From Actinomycetota bacterium (GTDB lineage: Bacteria; Actinomycetota; Thermoleophilia; Solirubrobacterales; 70-9), in the NCBI GenBank assembly GCA_018268695.1, contig JAFDWD010000417.1, positions 1 through 7,607 of the forward strand: 7,607 bases of DNA, read 5' to 3'. The position numbers were made by a program, and so were the translations under genes. The notes beneath the pieces were generated by a model, which ran no database searches, was not told the origin of the DNA, and saw only the letters and a program-made list of their open reading frames with translations. How positions within the stretch are numbered: position 1 is the stretch's first letter; every line of letters starts with the position of its first letter. Shown here piece by piece: positions 1-6,271 of this stretch.

Positions 1-402
1 ATTCACCCGGGCCCGAACCGGCGCGTGCTGATCGGGTACCGACACGATTCCTTTCAGGTCGGCCGGTCGATCCGGTACTACTCGCATGTCAGGCCGACGA
101 TCAAGTTGTCCGCGGGCAAACTCCACAACGGCGATGTTTTGAGAATCAAGGGGAAGCTGCCAGGAGGTCATCGAGCCGGCGGACGGGTTGTCGTACTGCA
201 GGCCGGCGCCCTGCACTCGAAGAAGTGGTATCCGTTTGGCGAAACTACGACTAACTCAGAAGGGCGCTACCACTACGACTACCGCTTCGTCAACACGACG
301 ACCAAGACGACCTATGGGATTCGCGCTTCCGTACCGCGCCAAGACGATTACTTCTACCGGGGCGGACACTCGAAGACCGCCTTGGTTGAGGTGCGGAGGT
401 GA
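1..402 (+). CDS. C-terminal part of a beta-sandwich (Ig-like / carboxypeptidase-regulatory-like) surface protein, 5' truncated
   Basis: The frame is already open at base 1 (IHPGPNRRVLIGYRHD...) and ends with TGA at 400-402, so the gene begins outside the window; the GTG at 25 is probably internal. The visible 133 residues alternate short beta-strand patterns with turns: IKLSAGKLHNGDVLRIKGKL, then RVVVLQAG, a Trp-containing strand (KKWYPFGETTT), and a final Tyr-rich stretch ending ALVEVRR. The order 'ligand-neutral strand - G-x(3)-VVLQ - G-x-Y-x-Y-x-F - TTYGIRA' is the pattern of a single Ig-like or regulatory-like beta-sandwich domain at the end of secreted Solirubrobacterales proteins. No enzyme motif is visible. 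The next + strand gene starts 92 bases later. Fold assignment is by pattern only; the rest of the protein, and so its role, is unknown. Confidence 0.7.
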   Translation: MHPGPNRRVLIGYRHDSFQVGRSIRYYSHVRPTIKLSAGKLHNGDVLRIKGKLPGGHRAGGRVVVLQAGALHSKKWYPFGETTTNSEGRYHYDYRFVNTTTKTTYGIRASVPRQDDYFYRGGHSKTALVEVRR

Positions 403-494
403 ATCGGAGCGTTGTTATCTAGCCGGAGAACCAGAGGCCAAATAGATGGCGCCGCGGCCGTCAGCCCGGCAACTGACCGAGGAGGACCGAGAGA

Positions 495-1103
495 ATGAGC
501 GATTTGAACATCGGAACACGGGCCAGCATCGGGGCGGTCACCGGTCCGGCAGCGCTGCTCGTGGCGTTGATCGCGATGGTGTCCTCGCTGTCGGGCGGCG
601 CCGCTGCCACCCCGAACAGCCACAAGATCACGGCGAGGCAGCTCGCGAAGGGAGCGGTAACGGCTCGGGCGCTTGCGCCGGGAGCCGTGAACTCGAAGGC
701 GCTAGCGGACAACGCGGTCAACAAACGGATCATCGCCCCTGGGGCGGTCATTGCACGCGGGATCTCTGCCGATGCGGTCACGCGCGATGCGATCGCGCCC
801 GGGTCGGTGTACGGCGGCGCCCTGACCACCGAGTCGATTCACGTCGCGCCGATCGCTGATCGTGACGTGATCGCCGCCAATCCGGAATGGACGGCGAGCA
901 ATACGGAGACGACGCTCTGCGGACCCGGCGAAGCACTCCTCGGGACCGGCTTCATCGTTAATGAACCTGGGAACCGCGAAGTCACCTTCCTGCGGGCTGC
1001 TCCCTTCCTCAGCGGAACCGGCAACGGCGTCACGGGGGAAATTGCCAGCAACTCCGGGGGCGTTGCGAAAGCGCAGATCATGGCGATCTGCCTAGGGGGC
1101 TGA
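495..1103 (+). CDS. Secreted protein with eight tandem decapeptide repeats
   Basis: A 202-aa protein starting at ATG 495, chosen because AGGAGG sits at 480-485, nine bases upstream. Residues about 11-37 form one hydrophobic segment ending SGGAAA, fitting a signal peptide or a single membrane anchor. Residues 45-124 are eight uninterrupted 10-residue units with consensus [VI]-T-x-x-x-[IL]-A-x-x-A (for example VTARALAPGA, VNSKALADNA, VNKRIIAPGA); the last two units are diverged. A fixed period of this kind suggests a solenoid or fibre-like rod. Residues 125-202 form a compact C-terminal domain with only two cysteines, C142 and C199, placed to form a disulfide after export. Similar repeat-plus-Cys-domain proteins are common in actinobacteria and usually carry no defined function. 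It follows the surface-protein gene on the same strand and converges on the minus-strand block. A structural or surface role is inference. Confidence 0.85.
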   Translation: MSDLNIGTRASIGAVTGPAALLVALIAMVSSLSGGAAATPNSHKITARQLAKGAVTARALAPGAVNSKALADNAVNKRIIAPGAVIARGISADAVTRDAIAPGSVYGGALTTESIHVAPIADRDVIAANPEWTASNTETTLCGPGEALLGTGFIVNEPGNREVTFLRAAPFLSGTGNGVTGEIASNSGGVAKAQIMAICLGG

Positions 1104-1148
1104 GCCAGACCGGGAACCGAACAGAGAGCGAGGTGGGTTCGAAGAGCT

Positions 1149-1475
1149 CTAGGCCAGGTCGGCGAGCGAGAGGGCGATCCACTCCCACTCGCCGTTTACT
1201 ACCGGCATGAGGTCGGGCCGTAGCGCGGCCGCAGTCGAAAGCTCTTGCTTCGTGTACGTCCGCGACCTGTACGCGGCCGCGCGCTCCTCCAGCGAGCTGC
1301 TGGCGAGGGCGACGGCGATGTTTTCGCACCGCCTCCAAAACGCCAAGCGTTGCTGCTGGCGATCGACACGGTAGGCGGCATCGTCGTCGCCGACGACGCG
1401 CAGACCCACAACGTGGTGGTCGGCCTGCTCCTCTTTCTGCGGCAGCGGCTCCGAGCTAACTGCGATCTGATTCAT
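1149..1475 (-). CDS. Conserved-looking 108-aa protein of unknown function
   Basis: ATG 1475 was chosen because GGAGG lies five bases upstream (1485-1481) and because the same frame, although open further upstream, there runs through an inverted repeat and low-complexity Arg-rich sequence. The product MNQIAVSSEPLPQ... has a polar N-terminus (1-35), a helical middle rich in Arg/Gln/Ala (about 36-75, RVDRQQQRLAFWRRC), then a segment YRSRTYTKQELSTAAALRP and a distinctive end PVVNGEWEWIALSLADLA. The C-terminal VNGE-x-x-WIA-x-x-LADL run looks constrained, but I cannot name the family. There is no signal peptide, membrane segment or metal-binding cysteine pair. It is separated from the upstream 118-aa gene by 224 bases carrying an operator-like dyad and a large hairpin, so it probably has its own promoter and leader. 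It ends 45 bases from the convergent + strand gene. Confidence 0.7.
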   Translation of the reverse strand: MNQIAVSSEPLPQKEEQADHHVVGLRVVGDDDAAYRVDRQQQRLAFWRRCENIAVALASSSLEERAAAYRSRTYTKQELSTAAALRPDLMPVVNGEWEWIALSLADLA

Positions 1476-1480
1476 GGAAG

Positions 1481-1485
1481 CCTCC
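1481..1485 (-). promoter_or_regulatory. Ribosome binding site deciding the start at 1475
   Basis: On the minus strand this reads GGAGG followed by CTTCC and ATG, a five-base spacing. It begins nine bases after the end of the 94-base inverted repeat, so the hairpin would stand immediately beside the ribosome entry site. Confidence 0.65.
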
Positions 1486-1494
1486 GGGCTCGTG

Positions 1495-1588
1495 GCCTCC
1501 GCCCGCTGCGGAAGCCGATAATCGGCATCCGCACGCCGAAGGCGTGCCACACTCGGGATCTCTTTCGGCTTCCGCAGCGGGCGGAGGC
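1495..1588. repeat. Long perfect inverted repeat with nested hairpins (structure A)
   Basis: Arms 1495-1518 and 1565-1588 are perfect 24-base reverse complements, core CGCCCGCTGCGG, with a 46-base spacer. Beyond the arms, GCTC (1488-1491) can pair with GAGC (1589-1592) if a short bulge is allowed. The spacer holds a 7-bp hairpin at 1532-1547 (approximately GCACGCC-GAA-GGCGTGC). A further small palindrome, GCCGAT-A-ATCGGC at 1514-1526, overlaps the inner end of the left arm, so the two pairings exclude each other. As RNA from the minus strand it forms the leader of the 108-aa gene and ends nine bases before its Shine-Dalgarno. It could be a structured leader, a dispersed REP/MITE-like repeat or a protein-binding site; the sequence alone does not decide. 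Confidence 0.85.
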
Positions 1589-1607
1589 GAGCCTCTGCGC
1601 TTCGGTG

Positions 1608-1633
1608 TTGACGGTCATCACCGTGACTGTCAA
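1608..1633. promoter_or_regulatory. Operator-like dyad: two TGAC-N-GTCA palindromes over a -35 candidate
   Basis: TGACGGTCA (1609-1617) and TGACTGTCA (1624-1632) are each palindromic around one central base, with centres 15 bases apart. Together, with the flanking TT and AA, they make a 26-base dyad in which nine of ten outer pairs match. On the minus strand TTGACA (1633-1628) matches a sigma-70 -35 box. I see no convincing -10 hexamer at 16-18 bases spacing. The site lies upstream of structure A and the 108-aa gene. A repressor of TetR, GntR or MarR type binding here would be typical, and the 94-aa winged-helix protein of this window is one candidate, but nothing in the sequence links them. 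Confidence 0.45.
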
Positions 1634-1639
1634 ATCGCC

Positions 1640-1656
1640 GGCCCTCCCGTAGGGCC
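1640..1656 (-). terminator. Weak hairpin behind the 118-aa gene
   Basis: GGCCCT (1640-1645) and AGGGCC (1651-1656) form a perfect 6-bp stem with a five-base loop, 43 bases beyond the stop codon of the 118-aa gene. On the minus strand it is followed by GGCGATTTGACAG, which has only three T, so it is not a standard intrinsic terminator. It may give partial termination at the end of the relaxase operon, or be chance in GC-rich DNA. Confidence 0.25.
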
Positions 1657-1699
1657 TCAATCGACCAAAGCCTCGGGCCGAGCGAGTCGCCCATCTTCG

Positions 1700-2056
1700 T
1701 TAACGCAAACCGGGGCGGGAAAGAATCTCTACGAGGGCGCGGTGAGCGTCATGGGTGGAGACGACGTAGTCGTAGCTGTGGCATACATCGTGAGCGTCAG
1801 CCGCTTCGACCACGGCGATCCGTGCTTCTTCATCAGGGAGGATCAGGCGGCGCTGGTCGAATCCGATCAGGAGCCGCTCGTACATTCGCGTCCGACGCAA
1901 CGTCGCCGACGGATCGCGCAGGCGGTCGAGGGTACGAAGGTCTTCGCGATCGCCGGCGAGCCAGGTCGTAACGTCACCCCGTAGGAGCTCGATGTGATGG
2001 TCTGGCAAGTCCAACGGGACCACGAGCCTGCCTGAACTGCCTCCCGGTGGAGTCAT
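1700..2056 (-). CDS. 118-aa protein of unknown function, last gene of the coupled unit
   Basis: Start ATG 2056 was chosen because it overlaps the stop of the preceding gene as ATGA, typical of translational coupling; there is only a weak purine-rich stretch upstream. Stop is TAA at 1702-1700. The 118 residues begin MTPPGGSSGRLVVPLDLPDHH, then a mainly helical body: residues about 22-65 (IELLRGDVTTWLAGDREDLRT... ATLRRTRMYERLL), a short strand-turn LILPDEEARI at 71-80, and a C-terminal helix ending HRALVEILSRPGLR. There is no signal peptide, membrane segment, zinc-binding pair or recognisable catalytic motif. The acidic/basic helical body would suit a protein-interaction role. Its tight coupling to the 119-aa protein and the sigma factor implies a shared job, possibly control of the sigma factor, but that is inference from position only. 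Confidence 0.8.
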   Translation of the reverse strand: MTPPGGSSGRLVVPLDLPDHHIELLRGDVTTWLAGDREDLRTLDRLRDPSATLRRTRMYERLLIGFDQRRLILPDEEARIAVVEAADAHDVCHSYDYVVSTHDAHRALVEILSRPGLR

Positions 2057-2412
2057 CGATCGCTCTCGTCCCCGGCGTCGCTGGAGTCGACAGCCTGGAT
2101 GGCGACCAGCGGGCCGATCGGCCGGTGGAACTCGAGCCACGCTTCGGTGCCGATGTCGACCCAGTACGCCTGACAGTTGTCGGGGTCGAGAAAGAATCCG
2201 GCGCCGCCGGAGACGAACGCGCTGATCCCGAGGCCCTTTGGCTCGGTATCGACTTTCTCTAGCTTCCCTTCAAAGCCACCGCCGAAGAAGGTTCCGTAGT
2301 CGTTGAATTCGACTTTGACGTGATGTCCGAGCATGGCTTGGAGCCGAATCAGGGCGTCGAGAAAGACGATGGGGCGCTGCGTCTCCATGCCGCCTAACGA
2401 ATCTCGGTTCAC
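2053..2412 (-). CDS. 119-aa protein, possible small beta-barrel (Sm-like pattern)
   Basis: Start GTG 2412 overlaps the sigma-factor stop as GTGA, and a G-rich Shine-Dalgarno (GGGAGAG, about 2424-2417) lies just upstream; ATG 2388 is an alternative that would drop eight residues. The product has an N-terminal helix (FLDALIRLQAMLGHH, about 17-31) followed by alternating strands: VKVEFNDYGTFFGGGFEGKLEKVD (32-55), ISAFVSGGAGFFLD (63-76), AYWVDIGTEAWLEFHRP (82-98), PLVAIQAV (101-108), and an acidic tail SSDAGDESDR. A helix plus a short five-strand meander with a Gly-rich bend recalls Sm/Lsm-like or SH3-like barrels, which often bind RNA or protein. That is pattern reading, not a family match. It sits between the sigma factor and the 118-aa gene with 4-base overlaps on both sides. 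Confidence 0.85.
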   Translation of the reverse strand: MNRDSLGGMETQRPIVFLDALIRLQAMLGHHVKVEFNDYGTFFGGGFEGKLEKVDTEPKGLGISAFVSGGAGFFLDPDNCQAYWVDIGTEAWLEFHRPIGPLVAIQAVDSSDAGDESDR

Positions 2413-2975
2413 GATCTCTCCCCCCCTTTGCCGCGGAGAACTTTCCGGGCACGCGCCCGTCCCTCGGCGAGGCATCGATTGATCTTCGTGTAGCTCCAGC
2501 CCTGCATCTCTTCGATCTCGCGGTAGCTGTAGCCAAGCCCGACCAGGACCATCGCCGTTCGCTCGTCCGACTTCAGGTCGCGCATGACACCGGCTACCTG
2601 CTCTACGTCCTCACGCCGCTCGTAGAGGGCGTCGGGACCATCCGCGGCGTCGGGGATCTCGATCTCAAGGAGCTCGCCGCTCTCGGGCGCAACAAAGGCA
2701 CCGATCTCCCGCGACGCACGGCGATTCGCGCGCTTGGAAAGGCTCCACGCGCAGCGCTTTACGACCACCATCATCCACCGCAGGGCGTCGACGCCAGGTT
2801 GTCCGTCGTAGTTTCGAAGGAACAGGATGCACGCCTCGCTCAGCGCATCGTCGGCATCGCAGGCACGAGCCGAGTTGCGGTGTGCTTGGTGGGCGAGTTT
2901 GCTTCCGTGGGAGCGCAGCAGTTCCTCGAGAATCTGCGTGCGGCCTGACTTCGGCGTATCCGGCTGAGGGACCAT
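2409..2975 (-). CDS. Small sigma-70 family RNA polymerase sigma factor
   Basis: A 188-aa two-domain sigma factor that would direct core RNA polymerase to its own promoters. Residues about 16-85 carry region 2: KLAHQAHRNSARACDADDALSEACILFL, then a Trp-rich segment ALRWMMVVVKRCAWSLSKRANRR that fits regions 2.3-2.4. A linker (86-127) is acidic (LEIEIPDAADGPD). Residues 128-176 carry region 4 with the helix-turn-helix YSYREIEEMQGWSYTKINRC and a basic recognition helix LAEGRARARK. The usual ECF form has the same length. It starts at ATG 2975, 83 bases after the relaxase stop. There is no good Shine-Dalgarno, no in-frame ATG/GTG/TTG upstream before a TAG near 3048, and the ATG lies inside an arm of inverted repeat B. 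No anti-sigma factor with a membrane segment is adjacent. Likely role: element-specific transcription, inferred from context. Confidence 0.9.
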   Translation of the reverse strand: MVPQPDTPKSGRTQILEELLRSHGSKLAHQAHRNSARACDADDALSEACILFLRNYDGQPGVDALRWMMVVVKRCAWSLSKRANRRASREIGAFVAPESGELLEIEIPDAADGPDALYERREDVEQVAGVMRDLKSDERTAMVLVGLGYSYREIEEMQGWSYTKINRCLAEGRARARKVLRGKGGERS

Positions 2976-3033
2976 GCGGCCGGCCCCGCACGCGCAGCGT
3001 GCGAAAATCGTTAGGCCGCGTGGTCCCTCAGCC
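2962..3033. repeat. Inverted repeat spanning the sigma-factor start codon (structure B)
   Basis: Arms 2962-2981 and 3014-3033 are 20 bases each and complementary at 19 positions; the single mismatch becomes a G-U pair in the minus-strand RNA. The 32-base spacer contains a 7-bp hairpin at 2987-3003 (CGCACGC-GCA-GCGTGCG). The left arm includes the ATG of the sigma-factor gene (2973-2975) and its first four codons; the right arm lies in the gap behind the relaxase stop. In the transcript the 5' arm carries GAGGG and the 3' arm the AUG, so folding would hide the start codon. A binding site, terminator-like structure or part of an origin of transfer are alternatives. Confidence 0.85.
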
Positions 3034-3058
3034 AGTGCGCCTCGCCCCTACCTCTCCA

Positions 3059-6000
3059 TCAGCGGATTGCTTCGGCGACGATCTCCTTCGAGCGCACCTG
3101 ATCACGGTGGATGGCTCGTTGGACAGCGCGGAGCTTGTCCTCCGCTTCTCGGCGTGCTCGGCGCTGCTGGGCATCGACGGCCGGCGGTCCGAGAGGATGG
3201 CGATCGTTGTTGATCCCGTAGAGCTGGCGATAGCCGACGATCGTGTCGACACCTTCGTTCCACATCGCCGCCCGCATCGCATCTTTGGGCCTCGGACCGA
3301 GAGCGTCGACGATGAGTTGGGAGGGTTCGATGCGCTCTGCGCGGACGCGGGCACGGCGGAGAAACAAGAGGCGGTCCTCGACCAGCGCCAGCTCTGCGCG
3401 CTCGGCTGCCGAAAGCGTCGAATGAGCAGGGGTCGCCGGGGCCTCGGCCTGCGACTTCAAAGATCGTCGCTCGACTTCGAGGCGCGCCAGCTGGACGCGG
3501 GTCCTTCGCTCCGCGGAGTCCGCGATCGTTTTCGGTGGTCGATTCCGGGCTTGAGAATCGTCAGTGGTAAATACCTCAAGCCGCGCGACGGCTTCTTCGA
3601 TTCGCCTTTCAATCGCCGCCATACGCTCGTTGCGGCCGGCGTCGTCCAGCGACTTGATGCCGGACGTGGATTTCGCCCGAAGTTCGACACAGCGGGCAGC
3701 AAGCTCGTGCTCAGGAGTCGCGGCGATACGGTTGCGGTCAGGCACCTCGTCGGCGCTGAACTCGGCGGCGACTCGCTCGGCGCCGATGCGCACGTCGTGT
3801 GCCTCGTCGTCGAGCTCTCGCCTCGCGGGCCCGAGATCGGGATCGAGAAGCTCGCTGGCGGCGACGGCGTAGGCAGTCGTCGGTCCGCGAGCTCTTGACA
3901 CCGCGACCACGAAGTCCTCACGTGAGATGTTGGCGTCGAGGAGCGCGAACGCCGAGTCAAAGGTCTTCGACTCCGTTGCGTACGTCGTCAGAGCGTAGGC
4001 ATGTTGAATCGCAGGCTCGTTGCTGTCGGTGCGGCGTTGCAGGTACCGGGGACTGGCGACAACGGTGCGCTTGTCGCCGCCGATGCGACGCAGCATGAGG
4101 TGAGTCTCGGTGCGGTCCACGCCGATCACCTCCCAGCGCTCGCGGTTTGAGACCTCCCGGTTGTTGATTCGGGTGATGACGCGATCGCCGACTGCGAACT
4201 CTCGGCCGCCAACTTCCACCCGTGGTCCGGCGAGCCGACCATCGGCCCGCAGCAGCTCGCGGGCGCGGACATTAAGGTCCTCGACGTCGCGAATCCGGCG
4301 GGCGATCATGACGGCATCGTCACCGTCGACCAACGCTCGATGCCAGTCGAGCGACAGAGCGTCGAGCGCGGCATCGAGCGTGTCGGCGATCAGAAGGCGC
4401 TCGCGGGCTCGTAGGAGATCGAGTGCGTCCGAGCCACGTCCCTCGTGAGCCATTTCAACGATGCGCCGATCGTGTGGGTCGCGCTGTCGCCGAATCTCAG
4501 TGAGGCGAACGGGCTCGGTGACGCTCGCGAGCCGACCGTAAAGACCGCCGGCGCCAACCGAGCCGATTTGCCGCTCATCGCCGATGAGGACTAGCTTGCC
4601 GTCGCAGAGCTCCACGAGCTCGACAAGCGCCGCCATGTCTTCCGTGGACGTCGTCGAGGACTCGTCAACGAGGATCACGATTCCGGTGGGTAGGGGCCGG
4701 CGGCCCCTGTAGCGAGCTTCATCGCAGCGGATACGAAGCGCCGCGATCGACATCGACGGAACGCCGGCATCGGCCAGCTCGCCGGAGGCGCTGCGAGCCG
4801 TCGCGACTCCGATGCCACGGATATTCGCCTCACCCCACGCCTCGCGGGCGGCCCTCAAGGCGGTCGTCTTTCCCGTCCCCGGACGTGCGGCAACGACGAC
4901 GATTCGCTCACCGCCCGTCGTGATCCTCCGGACCATCTGGACCTGCTCGGCGCTGAGATAGGCGTGGTTGGAGAGGACCGAGGACAGCGTTTGCTCGTCA
5001 ACGATCGCGACGCCGGCGTTGGCGCCGCTTCGCGCGGATCGGAGAACCACCGTCTCCAGCTCGAGCAAACGAGGCGTCGTGAAGTAGCTGGTCCCGAGCG
5101 GTCCGTCGTCGTGGTGAATCTCGACGACCCGTGGGCTCTTGAGAACGTCGTCGACCGTCCGCGTCAGGTGGTCTACGTCGGCGCCGTCGCGCATCTGTTC
5201 TGCCAGCGCACACAGAAGATCGCGACGGTCGAAATGCGAGTGCGTCGTCTCGAGGATTCCGATCGCGGCGTCGATGTGGGTGGGCGATAGTGCCTCCGGC
5301 TCGCGGGCTCGCCGCCGCTGGGTGATCCGCGTGATGGCGGTCTCGCCCAGACCGAACTCCGCCGCTCGGGAGCGCCAGTCCTGGCGTTGACGATCGGGGT
5401 CGACGCCGTAGTCCTTTCCCTCTCTGGTTCTGTAGGCGGCGGCGACAGCGGCGGCCGGCGAACTGGTGCCACGCTCGGCGAGCTCGGCGACGATCTCACC
5501 ACGCCGCCGGCTGAAGTGATCGATCGCGGCCCTGGGGATACCGGCGACATCCGAGTAGCCGTTGGTGATCGGCTCCCACTCTGCACCGAGGCGGCGCGTG
5601 ATGCCGGCGCGTAGCGCTGCTTGGAAGATGTAGCCGCTGGCTTTCCCCTCGGTGAAGAGCGGCGATTGACGCCGGGGATTCGCGATGGAGAGCCAGCGGC
5701 CGTCGGACGCCGCGCGCGTCATGTTGGCGCTGACGACGTGGAAGTGGAGGGATGGGTCACCGGCCCGCGAGGAGCGGTGCAGGAAGCCCATCGAGATCAG
5801 GCCCGAGCCATCCTCGATGACCGCTCCGCCCTTGCCCCGCTGGACGTAGACCGCATTTCTCTCAAGGTAAGAAAGTGATTGGCGAACGGCATCCTCGAGC
5901 GCTTCCTCCACGGCGGCCTGCACCTCCGGCGAGCCGATCGCCCACAGCAGCGAGACGGACTTCGGTGCTGCGATTCGGATGTCGTAGCCGAGAATCGGCT

Positions 6001-6271
6001 CCTTTCGGCGAGTCCGGCCCGATGCGTCGACGAAGACTCGCGGAGCCGGTCGCCGGACCAGCGTCTCGCCAGATATGGGGTGCTGGCCGGCGAGCAGGGC
6101 GAAGTAGGCGTCGCGGTCGACCTCACCGTCGAGACCGAGCTCTGCGGCGAGTCGGCCCATCCAAATGCCAGGGCGCTCGCCGGGCCGCGTGTAGTAGTCC
6201 TCGCCGCCTTCGGCGACGGCTTCGATCCAGTACTTCGCGTTGCCTCGTCCGATTTTCGTAACGCCGACCAT
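3059..6271 (-). CDS. mobF: MobF-family conjugative relaxase with helicase domain (TrwC/TraI type)
   Basis: A 1070-aa protein that nicks plasmid DNA at the origin of transfer and unwinds it. Start ATG 6271 has GGGGG three bases upstream, and the N-terminus already aligns with the family. Relaxase domain, about 1-310: candidate catalytic tyrosines Y14 and Y26/Y27 (EDYYTRPGERPGIWMG), the DIRIAAPKSVSLLWA motif at 97-110, and the three metal-binding histidines H165, H176 and H178 (FLHRSSRAGDPSLHFHVV). Helicase domain, about 435-810: Walker A ARPGTGKTT (462-470), Walker B VDES (535-538), GDERQ (564-568), LTEIRRQ (590-596) and VSRAR (791-795). In the motif V region the usual Gln-Gly is replaced: ALTTYATESKTFD (760-772). 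Residues 850-980 are charged and coiled-coil-like; 986-1030 (ALGPRPKD... YRQLYGINND) is an actinobacterial MobF tail. It heads the operon with the sigma factor. All core motifs are intact, so it is probably functional. Confidence 0.96.
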   Translation of the reverse strand: MVGVTKIGRGNAKYWIEAVAEGGEDYYTRPGERPGIWMGRLAAELGLDGEVDRDAYFALLAGQHPISGETLVRRPAPRVFVDASGRTRRKEPILGYDIRIAAPKSVSLLWAIGSPEVQAAVEEALEDAVRQSLSYLERNAVYVQRGKGGAVIEDGSGLISMGFLHRSSRAGDPSLHFHVVSANMTRAASDGRWLSIANPRRQSPLFTEGKASGYIFQAALRAGITRRLGAEWEPITNGYSDVAGIPRAAIDHFSRRRGEIVAELAERGTSSPAAAVAAAYRTREGKDYGVDPDRQRQDWRSRAAEFGLGETAITRITQRRRAREPEALSPTHIDAAIGILETTHSHFDRRDLLCALAEQMRDGADVDHLTRTVDDVLKSPRVVEIHHDDGPLGTSYFTTPRLLELETVVLRSARSGANAGVAIVDEQTLSSVLSNHAYLSAEQVQMVRRITTGGERIVVVAARPGTGKTTALRAAREAWGEANIRGIGVATARSASGELADAGVPSMSIAALRIRCDEARYRGRRPLPTGIVILVDESSTTSTEDMAALVELVELCDGKLVLIGDERQIGSVGAGGLYGRLASVTEPVRLTEIRRQRDPHDRRIVEMAHEGRGSDALDLLRARERLLIADTLDAALDALSLDWHRALVDGDDAVMIARRIRDVEDLNVRARELLRADGRLAGPRVEVGGREFAVGDRVITRINNREVSNRERWEVIGVDRTETHLMLRRIGGDKRTVVASPRYLQRRTDSNEPAIQHAYALTTYATESKTFDSAFALLDANISREDFVVAVSRARGPTTAYAVAASELLDPDLGPARRELDDEAHDVRIGAERVAAEFSADEVPDRNRIAATPEHELAARCVELRAKSTSGIKSLDDAGRNERMAAIERRIEEAVARLEVFTTDDSQARNRPPKTIADSAERRTRVQLARLEVERRSLKSQAEAPATPAHSTLSAAERAELALVEDRLLFLRRARVRAERIEPSQLIVDALGPRPKDAMRAAMWNEGVDTIVGYRQLYGINNDRHPLGPPAVDAQQRRARREAEDKLRAVQRAIHRDQVRSKEIVAEAIR

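Noticed and set aside
1104..1148. tRNA T-arm-like GGTTCGA at about 1136
   Set aside because: No acceptor stem, D arm or anticodon arm can be built around it.
1476..1694. N-terminal extension of the 108-aa protein to a start at 1694
   Set aside because: The extension translates both arms of the inverted repeat and an operator-like dyad, while ATG 1475 has a good ribosome-binding site.
2053..2388. Alternative ATG start at 2388 for the 119-aa protein
   Set aside because: GTG 2412 overlaps the upstream stop as GTGA and has the better-placed G-rich ribosome-binding site, though the shorter form cannot be excluded.
2882..3898. 338-codon open frame on the + strand
   Set aside because: Antisense to the relaxase C-terminus and sigma N-terminus; long shadow frames are expected in GC-rich DNA and no domain is recognisable.
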